Shown one piece after another: positions 56,143 to 64,000 of a DNA stretch of 64,000 bases. This stretch comes from Synechococcus sp. KORDI-49. Lineage in GTDB: Bacteria; Cyanobacteriota; Cyanobacteriia; PCC-6307; Cyanobiaceae. How positions within the stretch are numbered: position 1 is the stretch's first letter; every line of letters begins with the position of its first letter. The position numbers were made by a program, and so were the translations under genes. The stretch lies in assembly GCF_000737575.1 (NCBI RefSeq), contig NZ_CP006270.1, positions 2,297,163 to 2,361,162 on the forward strand. Reading direction: 5' to 3'. The notes beneath the pieces are model-generated. The model ran no database searches and had not been told where the DNA came from. It saw only the letters and a program-made list of their open reading frames with translations.

Positions 56143-57726
56143 TCATGCCTTGTAGTGGGCTTTTGCGTCATACAGCGTTTCGCTGCTGATCTCCCGGCAG
56201 CCGGCCTGGCGGGCATAGGCCTCGGCGTTGCGTTTCACCTTTCCACGCACAAAGAAGGGGATCTTGCGTAGTTCCGCTTCGCCATCGGCGGTCCACACCA
56301 GGGCGTCGTCCCCGAGTTCAGGCACATCGCTGAGCTCCGCCTCGGCGGAGTCACCGGCAGCACCGGAGCCACCGGCATGGCCCAGATGGCTCTGGTGACC
56401 GTCCACGAATTCGAAATCGTGGCGGAACATGCCGATCAGGTGCTCCTCCAGCCCCATCATCAGCGGGTGCACCCAGGCGTCGAAGATCACGTTCGCCCCC
56501 TCCCAGGCCATCTGGGGGCTGGTGCGGGCCGGCACATCCTGCACGTGCATCGGGGTGCTGATCACCGCGCAGGGAATGCCCAGCCGCTTGGCGCTGTGCC
56601 GTTCCATCTGGGTGCCCAGCACCAGCTCGGGAGCCGCCTCCGCCATGGCGGCCTCCACGGCCAGGTAGTCGTCGCTGATCAGGGCCTCCAGCCCCATGGC
56701 CTTGGCGGCGGCCCTCACCGGCCGTGCCATCTCGCGGCTGTAGGTGCCGAGACCCACCACCTCGAAGCCCAGCTCCTCCCGGCAGATCCGTGCTGCGGCC
56801 AGGGCATGGGTGCCGTCTCCGAAGATGAACACCCGCTTGCCTGTGAGGTAGGTGGAGTCGACCGATTCGGAATACCAGGGCAGGCGGGAGCGCTGATGTC
56901 CCTCGCGGGTGTCGGGCGGATCCATCCCCAGCAGCCCATGCAGTTCGCTGAGGAAGTCGTGGGTGGCGCCGATGCCGATCGGCACCGTGCGTGTGAACGG
57001 CATGCCGAAGTTGCGCTCCAGCCAGATGCAGCTGGATTCGGCCACCTCGGGGTACAGACACACGTTCAGATCCGCTGCGGGCAGCCGTGACAGGTCGTCC
57101 ACCCCCGCTCCCAGCGGCGCCACCACACCCACATCGATGCCGTGCAGCGTCAGCAGCCGCTGCACCTCCAGCACATCATCGCGGCAGCGGAAGCCCAGCA
57201 GCGAGGGTCCCAGCAGGTTCACCCTGGGGCGCCGGCCCTCCTGCTTCCAGGCCAGAGGGTTGTGACTGGCCTGCTCCGGTACCTGCGACTTCAGCAGGCT
57301 GCGCACCAGCTGATAGAGGGTCTCCGCAGCACCCCAGTTCTCCTTCTTGCTGTAAGCGGGCAGTTCCAGGGTGACCACGGGCATCTCGAGTCCCATGCCC
57401 TGGGCCAGAGCCCCGGGCTGGTCCTGGATCAGTTCGGCGGTGCAGCTCTCGCCCACCAGCAGAGCATCGGGCTGGAAGCGATCCACCGCCTCGCGCACGT
57501 GCCGCTTCACCAGTTCCGCCGTGTCACCGCCCAGGTCGCGGGCCTGGAAGGTGGTGTAGGTCACCGGCGGCCGCTGGCCTCTGCGCTCGATCATCGTGAA
57601 GAGCAGGTCGGCGTAGGTGTCCCCCTGTGGGGCATGCAGCACGTAGTGCACCCCCCGCATCGAGGCGGCGATGCGCATGGCGCCGACATGAGGGGGGCCT
57701 TCGTAGGTCCAGAGCGTGAGTTGCAT
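56143..57726 (-). CDS. chlB: Light-independent protochlorophyllide reductase subunit ChlB
   Basis: 527 residues. Forms the catalytic component with ChlN. Starts [23 protein letters not shown], typical of ChlB/BchB; contains [22 protein letters not shown] with the conserved Cys. The small C-terminal domain ([21 protein letters not shown]) is the usual ChlB end. Its start is 4 bases after the chlN stop. Confidence 0.98.
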   Translation of the reverse strand: MQLTLWTYEGPPHVGAMRIAASMRGVHYVLHAPQGDTYADLLFTMIERRGQRPPVTYTTFQARDLGGDTAELVKRHVREAVDRFQPDALLVGESCTAELIQDQPGALAQGMGLEMPVVTLELPAYSKKENWGAAETLYQLVRSLLKSQVPEQASHNPLAWKQEGRRPRVNLLGPSLLGFRCRDDVLEVQRLLTLHGIDVGVVAPLGAGVDDLSRLPAADLNVCLYPEVAESSCIWLERNFGMPFTRTVPIGIGATHDFLSELHGLLGMDPPDTREGHQRSRLPWYSESVDSTYLTGKRVFIFGDGTHALAAARICREELGFEVVGLGTYSREMARPVRAAAKAMGLEALISDDYLAVEAAMAEAAPELVLGTQMERHSAKRLGIPCAVISTPMHVQDVPARTSPQMAWEGANVIFDAWVHPLMMGLEEHLIGMFRHDFEFVDGHQSHLGHAGGSGAAGDSAEAELSDVPELGDDALVWTADGEAELRKIPFFVRGKVKRNAEAYARQAGCREISSETLYDAKAHYKA

Positions 57727-57730
57727 GGCG

Positions 57731-59035
<1,305 letters not shown>

Positions 59036-59147
59036 TCAACTTGCAAGACGAAGGGCCCTACGCACCAGGTCTGGAGCAATCTCTTAGGGATCCGTTCGGG
59101 ATTGATCACCGTCCGGATCATCCCGCCATGGTCTTCAGAGCCTCTCT

Positions 59148-59537
59148 TCAGAGCCGGCGGCGGAAGCCATCGGTGCGATAGCTGCCCTGACGCTCATCCT
59201 GGTCCAGTCGGCTGAGACGCCAGACGTTACGGGTGATCCGGCGTGCCACGAGCCCACCACGCTCGACGCGTTCGCTCCCGGGGCGTGCGCCCAGCAGCAG
59301 GCTGACCTCAGCGGTGCTCAGGGGGGCTCCGGTGTCGATGGCCAGGGCGGTGAGTTCCAGACGCAGGCGCAGCTGGCGGCTGCGCTCGAGATCCTCGTTG
59401 CGGGGGGTCTCCAGCCATGGCAGATCCACCTGCCCGTCCTGGGCCAGGCGCTGCATCAGGCCGAAACTCACCATGCCGAGGGCCTGATCGGCGGGCATGT
59501 CGACGGTGTTCACCGGGGATTGCTCAGGAAGCGCCAC
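59148..59537 (-). CDS. Conserved cyanobacterial hypothetical protein
   Basis: 129 residues. Helical, with a possible winged-helix-like middle ([32 protein letters not shown]) followed by basic C-terminus ([21 protein letters not shown]). This looks like a small DNA-binding-like module, but I recognise no named family. It lies between chlN and the divergent csoS1D. Confidence 0.7.
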   Translation of the reverse strand: MALPEQSPVNTVDMPADQALGMVSFGLMQRLAQDGQVDLPWLETPRNEDLERSRQLRLRLELTALAIDTGAPLSTAEVSLLLGARPGSERVERGGLVARRITRNVWRLSRLDQDERQGSYRTDGFRRRL

Positions 59538-59650
59538 AGATCAGACCGAAACTGAGCGGACGGTATCGGCTCACCATTGCGGCGCAAGGCTTCAGGCCGT
59601 CCAGCTGCTCTGAGGGCCCGGACTCGAAATCGTCCGTTACACTCCCCGCC

Positions 59651-60430
59651 ATGAATCGTTTCGCCAGTTTCGAGGGCCGCGAGAGGCGGCGTGGCGGAAG
59701 TGCTCTCGTCACCGGTACCGAGGTGCATTCATCGTCTGCCGGTGCCAGCTGTGTGATCACCACGGACAGCGAAGCGCCGCGGCTGATGAGCAGTCAGGTG
59801 CAGTCGATCGAGCTGCGCACGTACGTGTTCATCGATTCGTTGCAGCCTCAGCTGGCTGCCTACATGGGCTCCGTCAGCCAGGGATTCCTGCCGATTCCAG
59901 GGGACGCCTGTCTTTGGATGGAGGTCTCCCCGGGCATGGCGGTGCACCGGGTCACCGATATCGCCTTGAAGGCCAGCAACGTCCGCCTCGGCCAGATGGT
60001 GGTCGAGAGGGCCTTCGGCTCGATGGCCCTCTATCACCGTGATCAGAGCACCGTGCTGCACTCCGGTGATGTGGTGCTCGAGGCGATCGGCAGTTCGATC
60101 GAACAGCGCCGCGCTGCCGAGGTGAGCTGGACGGAGGTGATCCGCGCGATCACTCCCGACCACGCTGTGCTGATCAACCGACAGAACCGCCGCGGTTCGA
60201 TGATCGAGGCCGGGATGAGCATGTTCATCCTCGAGACCGAACCCGCCGGCTACGTGCTGATCGCTGCCAACGAAGCCGAGAAGTCGTCGAACATCACCGT
60301 GGTGGACGTGAAGGCCGTCGGTGCCTTCGGACGGCTCACCCTGGCCGGCAAGGAGGGAGATGTGGAGGAGGCGGCGGCCGCTGCGATGCGGACCATCGAG
60401 ATGATCAACCGCACGTCCGCCAACCCCTGA
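59651..60430 (+). CDS. csoS1D: Carboxysome shell protein CsoS1D (tandem BMC domain)
   Basis: 259 residues: an unstructured N-terminus of about 50, then two BMC folds ([21 protein letters not shown] and [21 protein letters not shown]). It forms pseudohexameric trimers with a large gated pore in the alpha-carboxysome shell. It sits upstream of csoS1, as in marine picocyanobacteria, with rdgB on the opposite strand between them. The start ATG is placed by [16 protein letters not shown]. Confidence 0.93.
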   Translation: MNRFASFEGRERRRGGSALVTGTEVHSSSAGASCVITTDSEAPRLMSSQVQSIELRTYVFIDSLQPQLAAYMGSVSQGFLPIPGDACLWMEVSPGMAVHRVTDIALKASNVRLGQMVVERAFGSMALYHRDQSTVLHSGDVVLEAIGSSIEQRRAAEVSWTEVIRAITPDHAVLINRQNRRGSMIEAGMSMFILETEPAGYVLIAANEAEKSSNITVVDVKAVGAFGRLTLAGKEGDVEEAAAAAMRTIEMINRTSANP

Positions 60431-60433
60431 ACG

Positions 60434-61039
60434 TCAGATCAGCTGCAGGAATCGGCGCAGGTCAGGCGCCAGGGCCCTGGCCGCCTTGCCGCGGCTGCCC
60501 AGACGGATCAGCTGTGCGTCGTTGAACTCGCCATAGGTGCACCTCGCTTCCCGAACCCAGAGCAGGGATTCGTAGCTTCCTCCTGGGTACGCGGGAGCCT
60601 TCAGAAGCTCGCCCCAGCACACTCCCTCTGCAGAGGCCACGCAGTGGCCTGCAGGATCGCTGAGAACCATCGTGCTGCGGAAGCAGGCGCTTCTGTAGGG
60701 AGTGCTGCCCAGATCGTTCAGCAGCTTGGTGATCTTGGCGTCGTCGCCCTCGGCGTAGCGAGCGGAGTACAGGCCTGGGGCGCAACCCAAAGCATCCACC
60801 TCAAGGCCGGAATCGTCGGCCAGAGCCCAGCCAGCGGTCGCCAGGGCGGCAGCCGTGGCCTTGAGACTGGCGTTCTCCCTGTAGGTGGAACCTGTCTCTT
60901 CCACCTGAAGAGATTCAGGCTGACGCTGAACAACCACCGGAAGCGGTCCGAGCATGGCCTCGATCTCGGCCACCTTCACGGGATTGCCGCTGGCAATGGT
61001 CAGCAGTGGACGCAAAGGGTCAACAGAATCGGCTCCCAT
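60434..61039 (-). CDS. rdgB: XTP/dITP pyrophosphatase (Ham1/RdgB)
   Basis: 201 residues. Removes non-canonical purine nucleotides. Motifs: TIASGNPVKVAEIEAMLG at the N-terminus, ENASLKATAAALATAGWALADDSGLEVDALGCAPGLYSARYAEG, and a closing R-A-x-x-K-type segment (GSRGKAARALA). The start at MGADSVDP was preferred; the longer frame adds low-complexity. It is convergent with csoS1D, 3 bases away, and divergent from csoS1. Confidence 0.93.
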   Translation of the reverse strand: MGADSVDPLRPLLTIASGNPVKVAEIEAMLGPLPVVVQRQPESLQVEETGSTYRENASLKATAAALATAGWALADDSGLEVDALGCAPGLYSARYAEGDDAKITKLLNDLGSTPYRSACFRSTMVLSDPAGHCVASAEGVCWGELLKAPAYPGGSYESLLWVREARCTYGEFNDAQLIRLGSRGKAARALAPDLRRFLQLI

Positions 61040-61246
61040 TGTGAGGGCCGATCGGCTGATCTCAGCGGTTAGGGGGTAAGAGATCTCCGTGCACTCCGGT
61101 GGAACGGCATGGGTTGAACATTCCACCCCTCGGCCGAAGGCTTCGGGACCGTTCCGGCCAAAAAAACTATCCATGAGACGGGGCTTCGACAATCGTGTGT
61201 CTGCAGGCCAGCACAGGATTTCCCACAGCAGTTCGGAACGGTGGGC

Positions 61247-61262
61247 GGCTTACTGATAAGCC
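61247..61262. promoter_or_regulatory. 16-base palindrome GGCTTACTGATAAGCC
   Basis: A 6-bp perfect inverted repeat around CTGA, about 118 bases before the csoS1 ATG. It may be an operator, or an RNA hairpin if transcribed. LysR-type control is a guess from operon content. Confidence 0.35.
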
Positions 61263-61329
61263 CTGCTAATCATGTTCACTATGGACAGTGATTGAGAGAT
61301 GTCGGCGAATCGCTTGACGGGAAGCGCCT

Positions 61330-61349
61330 CCGCGAAGCAGTCTTCGCGG
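61330..61349 (+). promoter_or_regulatory. 8-bp hairpin in the csoS1 leader
   Basis: CCGCGAAG-CAGT-CTTCGCGG is a perfect stem with a 4-base loop, ending 30 bases before the csoS1 ATG. It would lie in the 5' leader and could stabilise the abundant shell-protein mRNA. Confidence 0.45.
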
Positions 61350-61379
61350 CGAACATTCCACCCTTTTCTCCGGTAGGCA

Positions 61380-61691
61380 ATGGCTAACGAAACCATGGGC
61401 ATCGCCCTCGGCATGATCGAGACCCGCGGTCTGGTCCCCGCCATCGAGGCAGCTGATGCCATGACCAAGGCCGCCGAAGTGCGACTGATCGGTCGCGAGT
61501 TCGTCGGTGGCGGTTACGTCACCGTTCTGGTCCGCGGCGAGACCGGCGCTGTCAACGCCGCTGTCCGCGCTGGCGCTGATGCCTGCGAGCGCGTCGGCGA
61601 CGGCCTTGTGGCTGCCCACATCATTGCCCGCCCCCACCGCGAAGTGGAGCCTGCTCTGGGCAACGGCAACTTCCTCGGTCAGAAGGACTGA
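61380..61691 (+). CDS. csoS1: Alpha-carboxysome major shell protein CsoS1
   Basis: 103 residues. A single BMC domain forming hexamers that tile the shell facets. The sequence GIALGMIETRGLVPAIEAADAM, then GREFVGGGYVTVLVRGETGAV and AHIIARPHREVEPAL are characteristic. cbbL begins 71 bases downstream with a good ribosome-binding site (ACGGAG). First gene of the operon. Confidence 0.98.
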   Translation: MANETMGIALGMIETRGLVPAIEAADAMTKAAEVRLIGREFVGGGYVTVLVRGETGAVNAAVRAGADACERVGDGLVAAHIIARPHREVEPALGNGNFLGQKD

Positions 61692-61762
61692 GATCTTCCG
61701 CTGAGCCTCTGACGAGGCACGCGAACGTCTCACCCCCCTCACCGACCTAACGGAGTTAACCC

Positions 61763-63178
61763 ATGAGCAAGAAGTACGACGCTGGGGTCAAGGAGTACAG
61801 GGACACTTACTGGACTCCTGATTACGTTCCCCTCGACACCGACCTGCTGGCCTGCTTCAAATGCACCGGCCAGGAAGGCGTTCCCAAGGAGGAAGTGGCC
61901 GCTGCTGTGGCTGCTGAATCCTCCACCGGCACCTGGTCCACTGTGTGGTCCGAGCTCCTCACCGATCTCGACTTCTACAAAGGCCGCTGCTACCGCATCG
62001 AGGACGTCCCTGGTGACAAGGAGTCCTTCTACGCCTTCATCGCCTACCCCCTCGACCTGTTCGAGGAAGGGTCCATCACCAACGTTCTGACCTCACTGGT
62101 CGGCAACGTGTTCGGCTTCAAGGCCCTGCGCCACCTGCGTCTCGAAGACCTGCGCTTCCCGCTGGCCTTCATCAAGACCTGCTACGGCCCGCCGAACGGC
62201 ATCCAGGTCGAGCGCGACCGGATGAACAAGTACGGCCGTCCTCTGCTGGGTTGCACCATCAAGCCGAAGCTCGGCCTGAGCGGTAAGAACTACGGCCGTG
62301 TCGTCTATGAGTGCCTTCGCGGCGGTCTGGACTTCACCAAGGACGACGAGAACATCAACTCCCAGCCGTTCCAGCGTTGGCAGAACCGCTTCGAATTCGT
62401 TGCGGAAGCCATCAAGCTGTCCGAGCAGGAGACCGGCGAGAAGAAGGGTCACTACCTCAACGTGACCGCCAACACTCCCGAGGAGATGTACGAGCGCGCT
62501 GAGTTCGCCAAGGAACTCGGCATGCCGATCATCATGCACGACTTCATCACCGGCGGCTTCACAGCCAACACCGGTCTGTCGAAGTGGTGCCGCAAGAACG
62601 GCATGTTGCTGCACATCCACCGCGCCATGCACGCGGTGATCGACCGTCATCCCAAGCACGGCATTCACTTCCGCGTCCTCGCCAAGTGTCTGCGTCTGTC
62701 CGGTGGTGACCAGCTCCACACCGGCACCGTGGTCGGCAAGCTCGAGGGTGACCGTCAGACCACCCTCGGCTACATCGACCAGCTGCGCGAATCGTTCGTG
62801 CCCGAAGACCGCAGCCGCGGCAACTTCTTCGATCAGGACTGGGGCTCCATGCCCGGCGTGTTCGCCGTCGCCTCCGGCGGTATCCACGTGTGGCACATGC
62901 CCGCCCTGGTCACCATCTTCGGCGACGACTCCGTTCTGCAGTTCGGTGGTGGTACCCACGGTCACCCCTGGGGTTCCGCTGCAGGTGCTGCGGCCAACCG
63001 CGTGGCCCTCGAGGCCTGCGTCAAGGCCCGCAACGCCGGCCGCCATCTCGAGAAAGAGAGCCGCGACATCCTCATGGAAGCCGCTAAGCACAGCCCCGAG
63101 CTGGCGATCGCCCTCGAGACCTGGAAGGAGATCAAGTTCGAGTTCGACACCGTCGACAAGCTCGACGTTCAGGGCTGA
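61763..63178 (+). CDS. cbbL: RuBisCO large subunit, form IA
   Basis: 471 residues. Fixes CO2 onto ribulose 1,5-bisphosphate inside the carboxysome. Active-site motifs: [30 protein letters not shown] with the carbamylated Lys and metal-binding Asp-Asp-Glu, [17 protein letters not shown], and [12 protein letters not shown]. Form IA is judged from the alpha-carboxysome setting and sequence. The stop lies inside a 13-base tandem duplication. Confidence 0.99.
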   Translation: MSKKYDAGVKEYRDTYWTPDYVPLDTDLLACFKCTGQEGVPKEEVAAAVAAESSTGTWSTVWSELLTDLDFYKGRCYRIEDVPGDKESFYAFIAYPLDLFEEGSITNVLTSLVGNVFGFKALRHLRLEDLRFPLAFIKTCYGPPNGIQVERDRMNKYGRPLLGCTIKPKLGLSGKNYGRVVYECLRGGLDFTKDDENINSQPFQRWQNRFEFVAEAIKLSEQETGEKKGHYLNVTANTPEEMYERAEFAKELGMPIIMHDFITGGFTANTGLSKWCRKNGMLLHIHRAMHAVIDRHPKHGIHFRVLAKCLRLSGGDQLHTGTVVGKLEGDRQTTLGYIDQLRESFVPEDRSRGNFFDQDWGSMPGVFAVASGGIHVWHMPALVTIFGDDSVLQFGGGTHGHPWGSAAGAAANRVALEACVKARNAGRHLEKESRDILMEAAKHSPELAIALETWKEIKFEFDTVDKLDVQG

Positions 63179-63199
63179 TCGTCTCAGCTGATCGTCTCA
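63174..63199 (+). repeat. 13-base perfect tandem duplication at the cbbL stop
   Basis: GCTGATCGTCTCA occurs twice in a row. The first copy includes the cbbL TGA. It puts a second in-frame-like stop context downstream and lengthens the spacer before the hairpin. Confidence 0.85.
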
Positions 63200-63201
63200 A
63201 C

Positions 63202-63232
63202 GGCCGGTTGACCTAACCGGCCCACCTTTTTT
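63202..63232 (+). terminator. Terminator-like hairpin between cbbL and cbbS
   Basis: GGCCGGTT (63202-63209) pairs with AACCGGCC (63215-63222) around GACCT, followed by CACC and six T residues. That is a good intrinsic-terminator shape inside an operon, so partial termination or 3'-end protection is likely. The cbbS ATG is 18 bases beyond. Confidence 0.7.
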
Positions 63233-63250
63233 CTTACCCCCAGGATCCCC

Positions 63251-63592
63251 ATGCCTTTCCAGAGCACAGTGGGTGACTATCAAACAGTCGCCACCCTGGA
63301 GACCTTCGGCTTTCTCCCGCCGATGACCCAGGACGAGATCTTTGACCAGATCGCCTACATCATTGCCCAGGGCTGGAGCCCGCTCATCGAGCACGTCCAC
63401 CCCAGCAACTCCATGGCCTCCTATTGGTCCTATTGGAAGCTCCCCTTCTTCGGTGAGAAGGATCTCAACGTTGTCGTGAGTGAGCTCGAGGCCTGCCATC
63501 GCGCTTACCCCGATCACCACGTGCGCATCGTCGGTTACGACGCCTACACCCAGAGCCAGGGTTCCTGCTTCGTGGTCTTCGAAGGCCGCTGA
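63251..63592 (+). CDS. cbbS: RuBisCO small subunit, form IA
   Basis: 113 residues. Caps the RuBisCO L8 core. Motifs: ETFGFLPPMTQDEIFDQIAYIIAQGW, SYWSYWKLPFF, and the C-terminal VRIVGYDAYTQSQGSCFVVFEG. Upstream lies the terminator-like hairpin; downstream another hairpin separates it from csoS2. Confidence 0.99.
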   Translation: MPFQSTVGDYQTVATLETFGFLPPMTQDEIFDQIAYIIAQGWSPLIEHVHPSNSMASYWSYWKLPFFGEKDLNVVVSELEACHRAYPDHHVRIVGYDAYTQSQGSCFVVFEGR

Positions 63593-63612
63593 TCCCTCGA
63601 ACCAATGGTTCC

Positions 63613-63634
63613 GAGCCCTGATCCTTCAGGGCTC
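63613..63634 (+). promoter_or_regulatory. 9-bp hairpin between cbbS and csoS2
   Basis: GAGCCCTGA pairs perfectly with TCAGGGCTC around TCCT, 20 bases after the cbbS stop. No T-run follows, so it is more like an mRNA-stabilising or processing element than a full terminator. It could set the lower level of CsoS2 relative to RuBisCO. Confidence 0.55.
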
Positions 63635-63690
63635 AAGTATTTCCCGGAGGGTTGATCCCCTCCATTCATCGACCACATCCTCGGGCGGAC

Positions 63691-64000
63691 ATGGCAAGAC
63701 TCTCCAGTCGCGAACTCGCACTCGAACGCCGCAAGGCGCTCACCACCACCGGTAAGAAGGCTCCTGCCGCAGCCCGGTCCGGTGACAGCCGGGTGCGCAC
63801 TGCCGCTGATGCCCGTCCGACCCGAACCCGGGCCAATGCCCCTGTTGAACCCGTCGTCCCTGCTGCCGCAGCTCCGCAGCAGGCGAAGGTGTTCACAACG
63901 TTGGCACCGTCGCGTGCCAGTCAGGTGCAGCCTCAGCGCCACCCGAGCCGCGATCTGGTTCTGGCCCGTCGTGAGGCCCTCTCCCGCCGTGGCAAGACCG
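63691..64000 (+). CDS. csoS2: Carboxysome assembly protein CsoS2 (N-terminal part)
   Basis: The first 103 codons; the gene runs off the right edge. Intrinsically disordered scaffold that links RuBisCO to the shell. Two RuBisCO-binding N-repeats are visible: SRELALERRKALTTTGK near residue 6 and SRDLVLARREALSRRGK near residue 86, each with the basic RR core. The linker is rich in Ala, Pro, Arg and Thr. Its place after cbbS is the normal cso order. Confidence 0.95.
   Translation, partial: MARLSSRELALERRKALTTTGKKAPAAARSGDSRVRTAADARPTRTRANAPVEPVVPAAAAPQQAKVFTTLAPSRASQVQPQRHPSRDLVLARREALSRRGKT

Larger units (their letters stand above)
61040..61379. promoter_or_regulatory. Intergenic region between rdgB and csoS1
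   Basis: 340 bases without a gene. It should hold the promoter of the csoS1-cbbLS-csoS2 operon. Two hairpin-capable palindromes are visible: 61247-61262 and 61330-61349. TGAT...ATCA half-sites around 61254-61272 could be a LysR-type (CbbR/RbcR) target. I see no certain -10/-35 pair. Confidence 0.5.

Noticed and set aside
62093-63091. Minus-strand frame opposite cbbL
   Set aside because: Antisense to RuBisCO large subunit, whose strong codon bias produces such open frames.

Overview
The window is a gene-dense, high-GC stretch of a marine picocyanobacterial chromosome, most like the marine Synechococcus/Cyanobium (alpha-cyanobacterial) group. The evidence is an alpha-carboxysome locus with form IA RuBisCO (csoS1D, csoS1, cbbL, cbbS, csoS2), both light-dependent and light-independent protochlorophyllide reductases, psb27 and a very short psaM, the acyl-ACP reductase/aldehyde-deformylating oxygenase pair, and a ferrochelatase with a chlorophyll-binding-type tail. 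I saw no rRNA, tRNA, CRISPR array or insertion sequence.

Layout. 1-9 kb: psb27 (cut by the window edge) with proS, small conserved proteins, inorganic pyrophosphatase, a 2Fe-2S ferredoxin, an ArsC-like protein, a large membrane protein, signal peptidase I, a degenerate dihydroorotase and a two-domain histidine phosphatase. 9-14 kb: a CPBP membrane protease, an FtsL-like protein and FtsI, an EF-hand transaldolase and a lone cyclic-nucleotide-binding domain. 14-17 kb: a PucC-like transporter and a photolyase/cryptochrome. 17.3-30 kb: one gene for a protein of about 4,240 residues, AT-rich relative to its neighbours, acidic, with no cysteine that I could find, and built from two repeat families plus SwmB-like, lamin-tail-like, PPC-like and dockerin-like modules. 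30-36.6 kb: a geranylgeranyl-reductase-family flavoprotein, frr, pyrH, cobalamin adenosyltransferase, a methyltransferase, a tyrosine recombinase and hemH. 36.6-44.6 kb: ilvB with a C-terminal zinc ribbon, small membrane or exported proteins, an FAD dehydrogenase, PgeF-like, Tab2-like and S1-domain proteins and a creatininase-family protein. 44.6-49.1 kb: ado, aar, accA, an SDR and folE. 49.1-54 kb: a frameshifted gene remnant, trpF, a site-2-type protease, a lipoate-ligase-like protein, a TauE/SafE permease, a CRR6-like protein and psaM. 54-59 kb: por facing chlN-chlB-chlL. 59-64 kb: the carboxysome cluster, with rdgB inserted on the opposite strand.

How the genes work together. Several blocks serve photosynthesis: chlorophyll and haem synthesis (por, chlLNB, hemH, the geranylgeranyl-reductase-like enzyme), photosystem assembly (psb27, psaM, Tab2-like, CRR6-like) and carbon fixation (csoS/cbb). 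The ado-aar-accA-SDR run links fatty-acid supply to hydrocarbon production. The giant gene is the one clear accessory element. Its AT-rich body, host-like C-terminal end, missing Sec signal and Swm-type domains suggest an acquired, secreted or surface-attached protein. Its six copies of a roughly 258-residue repeat do not match any domain I know and are the best candidate for something undescribed. The carboxysome operon also carries several clear RNA hairpins, one with a terminator-like T-run between cbbL and cbbS.

All identifications come from reading the sequence. No database search was run, and start codons, especially GTG and TTG, are judgements.
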